From NCBI GenBank assembly GCA_025351645.1, contig JANXVN010000020.1:1-64000 (forward strand): DNA of 64,000 bases, given 5' to 3'. Below, in pieces: positions 31,946 to 41,757 of the stretch. Position 1 is the stretch's first letter. Every line of letters starts with the position of its first letter. Below the pieces are notes generated by a model, which saw only the letters and a list, made by a program, of their open reading frames with translations, was not told the DNA's origin and ran no database searches. Both the position numbers and the translations under genes were made by a program. The DNA comes from Ferruginibacter sp. (GTDB taxonomy: Bacteria; Bacteroidota; Bacteroidia; Chitinophagales; Chitinophagaceae).

Positions 31946-32310
31946 ATGGATAGAAAAATCTTACAACAAAGAACTAAGCAATTTCATATCAATGTAATAA
32001 AGCTTTACGAATTATTGCCAAGATATGCCGCAGGCTTTGAAATTGCTAAACAACTAATAAGGTGTGCTGGTTCCGTTGGTGCTAATTATAGAGCCACGTA
32101 AAGGGCAAAATCTACCAAAGATTTTATTTATAAAATTGAAATTGTGTTAGAAGAAGCTGATGAATCGCATTATTGGCTGGAAGTAATAAAAGAAGCAAAT
32201 TCAAGGGAGAAAATATTGATCGGTTAATTAAAGAAGCAAATGAACTGACAGCGATTTTTGCAGCAACCGATAAAACGGCAAAAGCCAATTTGAAAATTTC
32301 TGATACCTGA
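31946..32310 (+). pseudogene. degraded four-helix-bundle (S23/IVP-type) protein gene
   Basis: MDRKILQQRTKQFHINVIKLYELLPRYAAGFEIAKQLIRCAGSVGANYRAT*RAKSTKDFIYKIEIVLEEADESHYWLEVIKEAN, in-frame TAA at 32099-32101, then frameshift to IDRLIKEANELTAIFAATDKTAKANLKISDT*. Confidence 0.85.
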
Positions 32311-32459
32311 TGTAAATGTCTGATGTACGATGCCTGATTTGTACGAGTACCTATAATGTTCTTTTATACAGTGATATTAGCAGCATTTAGCAGCTAAAAG
32401 AAATTAATAATTAAAAAATGCGAATACGTATAAACATAGAATAAGTGCAGTCAACATCG

Positions 32460-32500
32460 AATTGAAAGAAATCAGACATCACACATCCTACATCAGACAT
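32460..32500 (-). repeat. right arm of ~41 bp inverted repeat flanking the S23 pseudogene
   Basis: AATTGAAAGAAATCAGACATCACACATCCTACATCAGACAT. Confidence 0.85.
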
Positions 32501-32506
32501 AAAAAA

Positions 32507-33028
32507 ATGTATTTCTACGTAAAAGCAATCCATATAATTTTCATAGTAACCTGGTTCAGTGGCATGTTCTACATTCCCCGCCTATTTATTTATAATAGGG
32601 AAGCGCAAGATAAAACTGATGTAGAAAAACAAATCCTGACTCCTCAGTTTCAAATAATGATGAAACGTTTATGGTTTGGCATTACCTGGCCATCCGCCAT
32701 CCTCACGCTTATTTTCGGTACGTGGATGGGTTTTTTATACGGCAGCATCCCCCAATGGCTCTGGATAAAACTGGGGTTTGTTGCCTGCCTGTACGCTTAC
32801 CAGTTTAGCCTCCAAAAAATATATGCTAACCAAATGAAAGGCATTTTTACGCTCACCTCCCAACAATTGCGCCTTTGGAACGAAGTAGCTACTGTTTTTT
32901 TGATTGCTATCGTAATGCTGGTGGTAGTAAAACAAAGCATGAGCCTTGTTTGGGCACTTGTAGGGCTGGTAGTTTTTATCGGGCTACTAATGAGCGCTAT
33001 CCGTATTTACAAGCTGTTACGCAAGTAG
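32507..33028 (+). CDS. hemJ: HemJ/CopD-like membrane protein (putative protoporphyrinogen oxidase)
   Basis: MYFYVKAIHIIFIVTWFSGMFYIPRLFIYNREA, WIKLGFV; likely start at 32507 rather than 32462. Confidence 0.85.
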   Translation: MYFYVKAIHIIFIVTWFSGMFYIPRLFIYNREAQDKTDVEKQILTPQFQIMMKRLWFGITWPSAILTLIFGTWMGFLYGSIPQWLWIKLGFVACLYAYQFSLQKIYANQMKGIFTLTSQQLRLWNEVATVFLIAIVMLVVVKQSMSLVWALVGLVVFIGLLMSAIRIYKLLRK

Positions 33029-33078
33029 GCTGCCGTTTCCCCTTTCAATAAAAAATTTTCTATCTCAGTTTTGTAAAG

Positions 33079-33086
33079 TATATTTG
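33079..33086 (+). promoter_or_regulatory. candidate -7 box (TATATTTG) upstream of cysH
   Basis: TAnnTTTG match in the hemJ-cysH intergenic region. Confidence 0.35.
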
Positions 33087-33242
33087 TCCATCATTTAGAT
33101 AGACTTTATAAAATTATGCTTTTATCTTCTCCCATATTGCGGATTTGCACTTGTTGCAGGGTTAAACTTCATTGCTGTTGATTATTTAAGTTTTGGTTAA
33201 ATTTTTTGCAGACTTTTTTATCCACAATTTTATTTTTTTAGC

Positions 33243-34001
33243 ATGAATTCATTACCCAATAATAGTGTACCCCATCTACTCCATCAATTAAATGGACTAA
33301 GTATTTCCGAGTTTTTAAAATTGCTTATTGTCCACTATCCTGGGCAAGTAACTTTTTCCTCTAGCTTTAGTTACGAAGACCAGGTAATATCTCATGAAAT
33401 ATTGAGCAACAAGCTGCCGGTAAAAATATTTACACTCGATACCGGCCGTATGTTCGCCGAAACTTATTCTACCTGGAATAGCACTAACGAACAATACAAC
33501 ACTAAAATAAAAGCTTACTATCCTGAACAAGCACCTTTGCAGAAATTAGTAGAAGAAAGGGGCCCCAACTCCTTTTACGAATCAATCCAAAACAGAAAAG
33601 ATTGCTGCTTTATCCGCAAGGTGGAGCCGCTGAAAAGTGCGCTTGCCGGCAATGCAATTTGGATAACAGGCTTACGGGCAGAACACTCGCCCGATAGGCA
33701 CGACCTTCCAATTATCGAATGGGATGAATCTAACAAAATAATAAAATACCACCCAATTTTGCATTGGACAACGGAAGAAGTTAAGCTATACATCAACCAA
33801 AACCACGTTCCATACAATCCGTTGCACGATAAAGGCTTTGTAAGCATTGGCTGCCAGCCATGCACCCGTGCAACCCGCCCCGGAGAAGATTTTAGGGCCG
33901 GGCGCTGGTGGTGGGAAGATGCCGACAAAAAGGAATGCGGCTTGCACGTACACGAACCAAACGCAACAGCAACAGACGAATATGAAGAGGCGAAAATATG
34001 A
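33243..34001 (+). CDS. cysH: phosphoadenylyl-/adenylyl-sulfate reductase
   Basis: TFSSSFSYEDQVI, KDCCFIRKVEPL, WITGLRAEHSPDR, GCQPCTRATRPGEDFRAGRWWWE. Confidence 0.95.
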   Translation: MNSLPNNSVPHLLHQLNGLSISEFLKLLIVHYPGQVTFSSSFSYEDQVISHEILSNKLPVKIFTLDTGRMFAETYSTWNSTNEQYNTKIKAYYPEQAPLQKLVEERGPNSFYESIQNRKDCCFIRKVEPLKSALAGNAIWITGLRAEHSPDRHDLPIIEWDESNKIIKYHPILHWTTEEVKLYINQNHVPYNPLHDKGFVSIGCQPCTRATRPGEDFRAGRWWWEDADKKECGLHVHEPNATATDEYEEAKI

Positions 34002-34043
34002 TAGCCCTTTTTTTAAATTGACCTAATAATTAACAACAAACAG

Positions 34044-35003
34044 ATGGCAACAGACAATATAGCAGTACCAGAAAGGGCTGCAATAACAGATGAAAACAGC
34101 AACCGCCGCTTAGATTATTTAGATATACTTGAATCAGAATCCATCCATATTTTTAGGGAAGTAGCCGGCCAGTTTGAGCGCCCGGCTTTATTATTTTCTG
34201 GTGGTAAAGATTCTATTGTTTTAGTACACCTCGCATTGAAAGCTTTTCGCCCAGGCAAATTCCCTTTTCCTTTAGTACATATTGATACGGGCCATAACTT
34301 TCAAGAAGCCCTGGATTTTAGGGATTACCTCGCCAACAGCATCGGCGAAAAATTGATTGTCAGAAATGTAGCTGATACCATCAAAGAAAAAAACTTAACA
34401 GAGCAAAAAGGAAAGTTTGCAAGCCGTAACGCCCTGCAGACCTACACCTTACTAGATACCATCGAAGAATTTAAATTTGATGCCTGCATTGGCGGCGCCA
34501 GAAGGGATGAAGAAAAAGCCCGTGCAAAAGAAAGGATCTTTTCAGTAAGGGACGAGTTTGGCCAGTGGGACCCAAAACTGCAACGCCCCGAATTATGGAA
34601 CACTTACAACGGGCGTATCCACAAAGGAGAAAATGTACGCGTTTTCCCCATCAGCAACTGGACAGAATTGGACATTTGGAATTACATCAAAAGAAATAAT
34701 ATTGAACTGCCTTCCATTTATTTTGCACATGATAGGGAAGTACTGGAATGGCAGGGCCAATTGGTAGCCACATCTCAATTTATCCAATTGGATGAGGCCG
34801 ATAAAGTATCAGTAAAACAAGTACGGTATAGAACAGTAGGCGACATGACTTGCACAGCAGCAGTAGAATCAAAAGCCTCAAACATAGATGACATCATCAA
34901 AGAAATAATCGCCACAAAAACCAGCGAACGAGGCGAAACAAGGATAGACGACAGGGTAAGCGAAGCAGCGATGGAAGACAGGAAGAAGAATGGATACTTT
35001 TAA
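34044..35003 (+). CDS. cysD: sulfate adenylyltransferase subunit 2
   Basis: LLFSGGKDSIVLVHLA, GGARRDEEKARAKERIFS, RYRTVGDMTCTAAVES. Confidence 0.97.
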   Translation: MATDNIAVPERAAITDENSNRRLDYLDILESESIHIFREVAGQFERPALLFSGGKDSIVLVHLALKAFRPGKFPFPLVHIDTGHNFQEALDFRDYLANSIGEKLIVRNVADTIKEKNLTEQKGKFASRNALQTYTLLDTIEEFKFDACIGGARRDEEKARAKERIFSVRDEFGQWDPKLQRPELWNTYNGRIHKGENVRVFPISNWTELDIWNYIKRNNIELPSIYFAHDREVLEWQGQLVATSQFIQLDEADKVSVKQVRYRTVGDMTCTAAVESKASNIDDIIKEIIATKTSERGETRIDDRVSEAAMEDRKKNGYF

Positions 35004-35031
35004 TTTGAGTTATAAGTTATGAGTGATAAGT
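35004..35031 (+). repeat. left simple-sequence inverted repeat flanking the second S23 pseudogene
   Basis: TTTGAGTTATAAGTTATGAGTGATAAGT; inverted counterpart ACTTATAACTTATAACTCATAACTCAAA just upstream of cysN. Confidence 0.75.
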
Positions 35032-35113
35032 CTCGACGCTGATTACTTCACTTTTTAGCAAAGGCTATTTAATTATAAGAACTCATAAACTTCTAACTCA
35101 TAACTTATAACTC

Positions 35114-35449
35114 ATGAGCGATAGCATCATCAAGAACAAAAGTTTTTTATTTGCTGTAAGGATAGTAAAGCTTTATAAATTCTTGCTGGAGAATAAGAAA
35201 GAATATGTATTAAGCAAGCAATAATTACGAAGCGGAACGGCAATAGGAGCGCTGGTTAGAGAAGCACAAAATGCAGAAAGCAAAGCAGATTTTGTCCATA
35301 AGCTTGGAGTAGCCCAAAAGAAAATGATGAAACATTATACTGGCTGGAGTTGCTTTTTGAAACAGAAAAATGCGAACGAACTTTTTAAAATGATAAGAAG
35401 CGCAATCATAACTTCAAGGAAAAAAAAGGTAGATAAGAAAGAAAGCTAA
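35114..35449 (+). pseudogene. degraded four-helix-bundle (S23/IVP-type) protein gene
   Basis: MSDSIIKNKSFLFAVRIVKLYKFLLENKKEYVLSKQ*LRSGTAIGALVREAQNAESKADFVHKLGVAQK, in-frame TAA 35222-35224, then frameshift (another frame reads ENDETLYWLELLFETE). Confidence 0.85.
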
Positions 35450-35540
35450 GAACAAAATTATAACCAGTAGCAAACAGAATTTTAGACATAAGAAACCCAA
35501 TAAGAGCTTCCAGAAAAAGCAGGCGAGAAGCATTGGCACA

Positions 35541-35575
35541 ACTTATAACTTATAACTTATAACTCATAACTCAAA
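35541..35575 (-). repeat. right simple-sequence inverted repeat flanking the second S23 pseudogene
   Basis: aacttataacttataacttataactcataactcaa. Confidence 0.75.
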
Positions 35576-36817
35576 ATGGATCTTTTACGATTTATAACCG
35601 CAGGCAGTGTTGATGATGGCAAAAGCACGTTGATTGGCCGTTTATTATACGATAGCAAATCTATCATGATAGACCAATTGGAAGCAATTGAAAAGCAAAG
35701 CAAGAACAAGGAAGATGGCGAAATTGATTTGGCTTTATTAACCGATGGGTTGCGTGCAGAAAGGGAGCAAGGCATTACCATTGATATAGCCTATAAATAT
35801 TTTAGCACCCCAAAACGCAAGTTCATTATTGCCGATGCGCCCGGCCATACGCAGTACACCCGCAACATGGTAACCGGCGCTTCTAATTCTGATTTAGCAA
35901 TTATTTTGGTAGATGCCAGGAACGGTGTTGCAGAACAAACCCGCCGCCATTCTATCATCGCATCGCTGCTCAACATTCCGCATGTTGTGGTAGCCATCAA
36001 TAAAATGGACCTTGTAAATAACTCGCAGGATGTGTACAATAACATCGTGATAGATTATGCAGCCGTTGCTGATTCTTTAGGTTTAAAAGACATTACTTAC
36101 ATTCCTATCAGTGCTATCAACGGAGATAATATCGTAGAAAAATCAGCTTCCTTTCCCTGGTACGAAGGTGAATCTTTATTACATATTTTAGAGAATGTTG
36201 AAGTAGCGAACGATATTAATTATACCGACGCAAGGTTTCCTGTGCAATATGTTATACGCCCGCAAACCGAAGCCCTGCACGACTATCGTGGTTACGCAGG
36301 CAAAGTGGTAAGCGGTATTTATAAAGTAGGCGATAAAATCTCCGTGCAGCCATCAGGATTAGAAAGCACCATCAGTGCCATTGAAATTGGCGGCAAAAAA
36401 GTATCAGAAGCATTTGCCCCCCAAAGCGTGGTACTGCATGTAAAAGATGATATCGACATCAGCCGTGGCGATGTAATCGTATTAAAAGATAACCAGCCAT
36501 CTGTAAAAAACGAACTGGATGTGTTGTTATGCTGGATGGGCAACAAGCCGCTTGTGCCCGGCAACAAATACCTGCTGCAAATAAATAGCCGTGTAACAAG
36601 GGCAGTAGTAAAAGAAATAGAGTATAAGCTGGATGTAAATTCTTTATTAAAAGAACCTGCGCCAGAACAAGCAGTGCTGAATGACATCGTTAAAGTGAAA
36701 ATAAAAACAGCTTCGCCAGTACCTTTTGATTCATACAAAAAATTGCGTGTAAACGGCGGTGCCATCTTAATTGATGAAACAAGCAACGTAACTGTTGGCG
36801 CTTGCATGATACAATAA
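35576..36817 (+). CDS. cysN: sulfate adenylyltransferase subunit 1 (GTPase)
   Basis: GSVDDGKSTLIGRLLYDSK, DAPGHTQYTRNMVTGASNSD, NKMDLV. Confidence 0.97.
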   Translation: MDLLRFITAGSVDDGKSTLIGRLLYDSKSIMIDQLEAIEKQSKNKEDGEIDLALLTDGLRAEREQGITIDIAYKYFSTPKRKFIIADAPGHTQYTRNMVTGASNSDLAIILVDARNGVAEQTRRHSIIASLLNIPHVVVAINKMDLVNNSQDVYNNIVIDYAAVADSLGLKDITYIPISAINGDNIVEKSASFPWYEGESLLHILENVEVANDINYTDARFPVQYVIRPQTEALHDYRGYAGKVVSGIYKVGDKISVQPSGLESTISAIEIGGKKVSEAFAPQSVVLHVKDDIDISRGDVIVLKDNQPSVKNELDVLLCWMGNKPLVPGNKYLLQINSRVTRAVVKEIEYKLDVNSLLKEPAPEQAVLNDIVKVKIKTASPVPFDSYKKLRVNGGAILIDETSNVTVGACMIQ

Positions 36818-36873
36818 GCAGTAAAATAAAATATCATCATCAGCAAAAAAAATAGCAGTACTACCAATAACAA

Positions 36874-37707
36874 ATGAGCACAACAAAATTTATACAAGAC
36901 CTTTACAACCGGCACCAGTCGTCCACGGCTAGCTTTCCGGATAAAGTATTGGCCATAGAATTTGTTGATAATTTTTTTGAATTTTTATTTATCCCTGAAA
37001 GGCAAAAAAAATTATCCGAGCAGGAACTAACGAAGGAATTTGAATCTTATAAAAGTTATTTGGCCACATTGGTATACGATGTAACTGGCAACGGCCCAAA
37101 AACGCAAGAGATAACAGATGTTTTTTTTGATCAGGTACCTGCCATTTACGGCGCACTATTAAAAGACGCGGAAGCTATCCTGGAATTTGATCCCGCAGCT
37201 ACTTCCATTGAAGAAGTGCTGGTGGCTTATCCTGGTTTTTATGCTACTGCCGTGTACCGTTTATCGCACCAATTAATCAAGCAGAGCGTGCCTATTTTGC
37301 CCCGCATTTTTTCAGAATTTGCGCATAGCAAAACTGGCATCGATATCCATCCCGGAGCAACAATAGGCGCATCTTTTTTTATAGACCATGGCACCGGGAT
37401 AGTTATTGGCGAAACAAGCCATATCGGCAACAATGTAAAAATTTACCAGGGCGTAACCCTTGGTGCGTTAAGTGTAAATAAAGGGCTGGTGCAAATAAAA
37501 AGGCACCCAACAATCGAGGATAATGTAATCATATATTCGGGCGCAACAATTTTAGGCGGCGAAACGGTAATTGGGCACGACAGCGTGATTGGTGGCAATG
37601 TATGGCTAACAAATTCAGTGCTGCCGTACTCAATAGTGTACCACAAAAGCGACGTATCAATAAGGGATAAAAACCCTTTGCCGGAAGCGTTGAATTTTGT
37701 GATCTGA
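36874..37707 (+). CDS. cysE: serine O-acetyltransferase (EpsC/CysE type)
   Basis: SKTGIDIHPGATIGASFFIDHGTGIVIGETSHIGNNVKIYQGVTLGALS hexapeptide repeats. Confidence 0.93.
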   Translation: MSTTKFIQDLYNRHQSSTASFPDKVLAIEFVDNFFEFLFIPERQKKLSEQELTKEFESYKSYLATLVYDVTGNGPKTQEITDVFFDQVPAIYGALLKDAEAILEFDPAATSIEEVLVAYPGFYATAVYRLSHQLIKQSVPILPRIFSEFAHSKTGIDIHPGATIGASFFIDHGTGIVIGETSHIGNNVKIYQGVTLGALSVNKGLVQIKRHPTIEDNVIIYSGATILGGETVIGHDSVIGGNVWLTNSVLPYSIVYHKSDVSIRDKNPLPEALNFVI

Positions 37708-37723
37708 AAAATACAAAATACAA

Positions 37724-37810
37724 TTTTTGTCCGGGCTAATACAGCAGCTATGATGAGCTGCGGTGGCGTCGCACTCTTGTACTTTTGTTTATTAATCATC
37801 TTTTACCACC
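37724..37810 (-). repeat. dispersed intergenic repeat family, copy C
   Basis: Reverse complement: ggtggtaaaagatgattaataaacaaaagtacaagagtgcgacgccaccgcagctcatcatagctgctgtattagcccggacaaaaa. Confidence 0.85.
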
Positions 37811-37939
37811 TAATAGGTAAAAGCAGTAGAATATAAACAAGTAGATAAACAATTAAATAAATTATCAACATAAGCCTGCGAGTAAAAAAGCAGGGTCTCA
37901 AAATAACCCCTCTTTTAGGCGACGGGGGTACAACAAACA

Positions 37940-38851
37940 ATGAAAGCAAACAACATCTTAGAAACGATAGGAAATACACCGCATGTACGGCTTAACAAAT
38001 TGTTTGGCGCCCAGCACGAAGTTTGGATAAAATTGGAAAAAGCAAACCCCGGCGGCAGCATAAAAGACCGTATTGCGGTAGCAATGATTGAAGATGCAGA
38101 GCAGAAGGGATTATTAGATAAAAATAGCGTCATCATAGAACCAACCAGCGGCAACACCGGTATTGGCTTAGCGTTGGTAGCCGCAGTAAAAGGCTATAAA
38201 ATAATATTGGTAATGCCCGAAAGCATGAGCGTAGAACGCCGCAAGCTAATGGCAAGCTACGGAGCAGAATTTATATTGACGCCCCGCGAAAAAGGCATGA
38301 AAGGCGCCATAGAAAAAGCAACGGAACTAACCGCCCAAACACCCAACGCATGGATGCCGCAACAATTCGATAACCAGGCAAATACAGCGATACACCGCAA
38401 AACATCGGCCCTGGAAATATTAAACGATTTCCCCGAAGGGCTGGATTATATTATTACCGGCGTAGGTACCGGCGGCCACATTACAGGCGTTGCAGAAATA
38501 TTGAAACAACATTTTCCTAACTTGAAAGTGTTTGCGGTAGAGCCAGAATTATCACCGGTATTAAGCGGTGGCGCACCTGGGCCGCACCCCATACAAGGTA
38601 TTGGCGCTGGCTTTTCGCCATCCATTTTAAACAAAGAAATACTAGATGGTGTTATACAGGTAAGTAAAGATGATGCATTTACCTACACCCAAAGGCTGGC
38701 AAAAGAAGAAGGCATCTTAGCAGGCATTTCAACAGGTGCTTCTTTAGCAGCCGTGGCAAAAAAATTGTCAGAAGTCCCGGCAGGCGCAAAAGTGCTAACC
38801 TATAATTACGATACCGGTGAAAGGTATTTGTCTATTGAAGGATTGTTCTAA
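37940..38851 (+). CDS. cysK: cysteine synthase A-like
   Basis: [61 protein letters not shown]. Confidence 0.93.
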   Translation: MKANNILETIGNTPHVRLNKLFGAQHEVWIKLEKANPGGSIKDRIAVAMIEDAEQKGLLDKNSVIIEPTSGNTGIGLALVAAVKGYKIILVMPESMSVERRKLMASYGAEFILTPREKGMKGAIEKATELTAQTPNAWMPQQFDNQANTAIHRKTSALEILNDFPEGLDYIITGVGTGGHITGVAEILKQHFPNLKVFAVEPELSPVLSGGAPGPHPIQGIGAGFSPSILNKEILDGVIQVSKDDAFTYTQRLAKEEGILAGISTGASLAAVAKKLSEVPAGAKVLTYNYDTGERYLSIEGLF

Positions 38852-38943
38852 AAAACTAAATATATAAATACGGCAACTCAAAAATAATAATACTCCAAAA
38901 TTACCTCAACCTTGTACAGTAGCTTAGGGGTGAGGTAAAATAA

Positions 38944-39786
38944 ATGAATGCATTTAACCAACATATCGGCAAACTAATTTTAGCAGGCGCAGGCTGCGGA
39001 GATCCTGAGCTGATTACCGTAAAAGCTGCCCGTTACCTGCAGCAAGCCGATGTAGTTTTAACAGACAGGCTGGTAAGCAAAACGATATTAGAAACTTATG
39101 TAAGCAAGGATGCAGAGATAATTTACGTAGGCAAGCAATGCCGCCGTGGCTTTAGCACACCTCAGCAAACCATCAACAGCTACATAGTGGAATATGCGCT
39201 GCAAGGCAAGCTTGTAGTGCGTTTAAAGGGCGGCGACGTATCCATTTTTTCAAATATTTTAGATGAATTGCAAACGGCTGTAGAAAACAATATCCCTTAC
39301 GAGATTATTCCGGGCGTTACAGCGGCTTTGGGTGCAGCAGCATTTGCGGGCATACCTTTAACTGGCAGAGGCTTATCAACTGCGGTAAGGTTGTTAACTT
39401 CTTATAAATCGGATATTGTTACCGAAGAATATTGGAAAGAGCTATCGCAAACAACAGATACACTGGTATTTTATATGTCGAGCGAAACACTGGATAATGT
39501 GGTAGCAAACCTTGTTAAAAATAATATAAGCCAGGATAAGTTATTGGCAATTGTAGAACAAGCTACCACTCCTTTACAAAATGTACACATCACTTCTTTA
39601 TACGATTATGAAACAAATTTTAAAGGGCGTATTTTTGCATCGCCTTCGCTGGTAATAATCGGTAAGGTGGTAGCGCTGCACCATAAATTTGGCTGGCTGC
39701 CAAACAATGAAAGCAATGATACTTATTTTAAACCAGTTCAACCAAATACTAAACTAATAAACACACTAACTAATGTTGGCGGATAA
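38944..39786 (+). CDS. cobA: uroporphyrinogen-III C-methyltransferase
   Basis: LILAGAGCGDPELITVKAARYLQQADVVLTDRLVS, VRLKGGDVSIFS, IIPGVTAALGAAAFAGIPLTGRGLS. Confidence 0.95.
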   Translation: MNAFNQHIGKLILAGAGCGDPELITVKAARYLQQADVVLTDRLVSKTILETYVSKDAEIIYVGKQCRRGFSTPQQTINSYIVEYALQGKLVVRLKGGDVSIFSNILDELQTAVENNIPYEIIPGVTAALGAAAFAGIPLTGRGLSTAVRLLTSYKSDIVTEEYWKELSQTTDTLVFYMSSETLDNVVANLVKNNISQDKLLAIVEQATTPLQNVHITSLYDYETNFKGRIFASPSLVIIGKVVALHHKFGWLPNNESNDTYFKPVQPNTKLINTLTNVGG

Positions 39787-41473
39787 TAAATTTCAAACTT
39801 TTTTGAGCCTCATCAATGCTTCAAGCAAAGATGAATTGTTATGGATGAACGGCTACCTGAACGGTGTGGTTAAAACACAACTGGGCTTAGGCACATCTAC
39901 AGTTGTTGCGGATGTTATTGCAACGCCAGCAGTTAGTAAAATAACTATTGTGTATGGTACCGAAACTGGTAACTCCAAAAGATTGGCTACCGATTTTGCT
40001 ACTAAAGCAAAGCATAATAAAATCAATGTAAAGGTTGTAGGCATGGATCAATACCGCCTTACAGATTTGCCCAAAGAAGAATATTTATTAGCCATCGTAA
40101 GCACACATGGCGAAGGCGAGCCGCCTGCTGCAGCAAAAAAGTTTTACGACCACATTCATCAGAATGGCTTTAAGCTGGATAAGTTGAAATACAGTGTGCT
40201 AGCGCTTGGGGATACATCTTACCCGTTATTTTGTAAAACCGGCGAAGAGGTAGATGAACAATTTTTAAAGCTCGGCGGCAACCGCATTGCACCGATGCAA
40301 AAGTGCGATGTAGAGTATGACGTAGAAGCAAAAAGCTGGTTTGATACTGTGTTAAAAGCATTGCAACAATCTTCCGTAACTACTGCGGCACCAACTATTG
40401 CCCTTAAAAAAACAGGCAAACAAATTTACACCGGCACCGTACTTACAAAAATAAATTTAAATGATAGAGGTTCTAATAAAGAAACCTGGCACATAGAAAT
40501 TGCTGCTGAAGGCGTGCAATACCAGTGCGGCGATTCTTTAGGGATTGTGCCAGAAAACCCTTCCGCTATAGTAAAAGAAATTATTGCTGTTGCTAAGGCT
40601 GATGCAACAAAAAAAATAACATTCCATGAGGAAGAGACAACCATTTATAATTTACTAAAACATAAAATAAATATCCTGTTTTTAACAGAGCGTTTGGTAA
40701 AACAATACGGCGAAATAACAGGGCATGATATCCCCGCAACAAAAATGGATTTGCTGGACCTATTAAAAATATATCCAGTAAAAGATGCGGCAGAGTTTGA
40801 AGTAGTGATTGGAAAGATGAATGCAATTTCACCAAGGCTGTATACAATTGCCTCTTCTCCGGCGGCACATGATGGCGAGGTGCATGTACTAGCGGTAAAA
40901 GATACATTCGTTATTAATGACCAGCAAAAGGTTGGCCTATGTACAGGTTATTTAAGTGAGATAGAAGTAAATACCCAACAGAAATTTTTTGTGCAGCCAA
41001 ATAAAAGGTTTCGCCTGCCGGCAGAAGATAAAGATGTGATAATGGTTGGTCCCGGCACTGGCGTTGCAGCTTTCCGCTCTTTTTTAGCAGAGCGTGATGC
41101 TACCGGCGCCAGCGGAAAAAATTGGTTGTTTTTTGGAGAACAACATTTTGCAAGCGACTTTTTATACCAGACAGAAATGCAGAACTGGTTTGAAACAGGC
41201 GTACTTAACAACATTAATTTAGCTTTTTCAAGAGACCAGCATTTTAAGATTTATGTGCAGCATAAAATGCTTAAACATGCGGCTGAACTATTTCAATGGC
41301 TGGATGGCGGCGCATCATTTTATATATGCGGCCAAAAAGCACCCATGAGCGTGGACGTTGAAAATGCTTTGCTAAAAATTATTCAGGAACAAGGGAATAA
41401 AACGAGTGAAGAAGCAAGGGCATATTTAAATTTGATGGAGGAAGAAGGACGTTATGAGAAGGATGTTTATTAA
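39773..41473 (+). CDS. cysJ: sulfite reductase flavoprotein (diflavin reductase)
   Basis: YGTETGNSKRLATDFATKAK flavodoxin motif, STHGEGEPP, RLYTIASSP, GPGTGVAAFRSFLAERDATG; overlaps cobA by 14 nt. Confidence 0.94.
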   Translation: MLADNKFQTFLSLINASSKDELLWMNGYLNGVVKTQLGLGTSTVVADVIATPAVSKITIVYGTETGNSKRLATDFATKAKHNKINVKVVGMDQYRLTDLPKEEYLLAIVSTHGEGEPPAAAKKFYDHIHQNGFKLDKLKYSVLALGDTSYPLFCKTGEEVDEQFLKLGGNRIAPMQKCDVEYDVEAKSWFDTVLKALQQSSVTTAAPTIALKKTGKQIYTGTVLTKINLNDRGSNKETWHIEIAAEGVQYQCGDSLGIVPENPSAIVKEIIAVAKADATKKITFHEEETTIYNLLKHKINILFLTERLVKQYGEITGHDIPATKMDLLDLLKIYPVKDAAEFEVVIGKMNAISPRLYTIASSPAAHDGEVHVLAVKDTFVINDQQKVGLCTGYLSEIEVNTQQKFFVQPNKRFRLPAEDKDVIMVGPGTGVAAFRSFLAERDATGASGKNWLFFGEQHFASDFLYQTEMQNWFETGVLNNINLAFSRDQHFKIYVQHKMLKHAAELFQWLDGGASFYICGQKAPMSVDVENALLKIIQEQGNKTSEEARAYLNLMEEEGRYEKDVY

Positions 41474-41573
41474 ACAATTAGCTGATTAGCTAATGTGCTG
41501 ATGTGCTGATTGGTTAGGGTTGATGAGGCCTTTGGAAATGATGTTGTATTAATTTGTCTCAGTCTTGCTACAC

Positions 41574-41661
41574 GTGGTAAAAGCTGATTGGAAAACAAAA
41601 GTACAAGAGTGCGACGCCAATGAAGGCCCACATAGCTGCTGTATTAGTTTGGGCAAAAAAA
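41574..41661 (+). repeat. dispersed intergenic repeat family, copy A
   Basis: gtggtaaaagctgattggaaaacaaaagtacaagagtgcgacgccaatgaaggcccacatagctgctgtattagtttgggcaaaaaaaa. Confidence 0.88.
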
Positions 41662-41757
41662 ATGTATCTAGCAGCAATGAATTTAGTTTAAGCAACGGTT
41701 TAAAAATAAAAAAATCTTTTCTGGTTTATAATAATAGGAAAAGCAAAATATACAATT

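Noticed and set aside
36319-36915. 198-aa ORF on the - strand
   Set aside because: Antisense to cysN 3' end and cysE start; no recognisable domain.
38901-38938. TTACCTCA...TGAGGTAA short inverted repeat before cobA
   Set aside because: Arms of only 8 bp; may be a remnant of the MITE core but too short to support.
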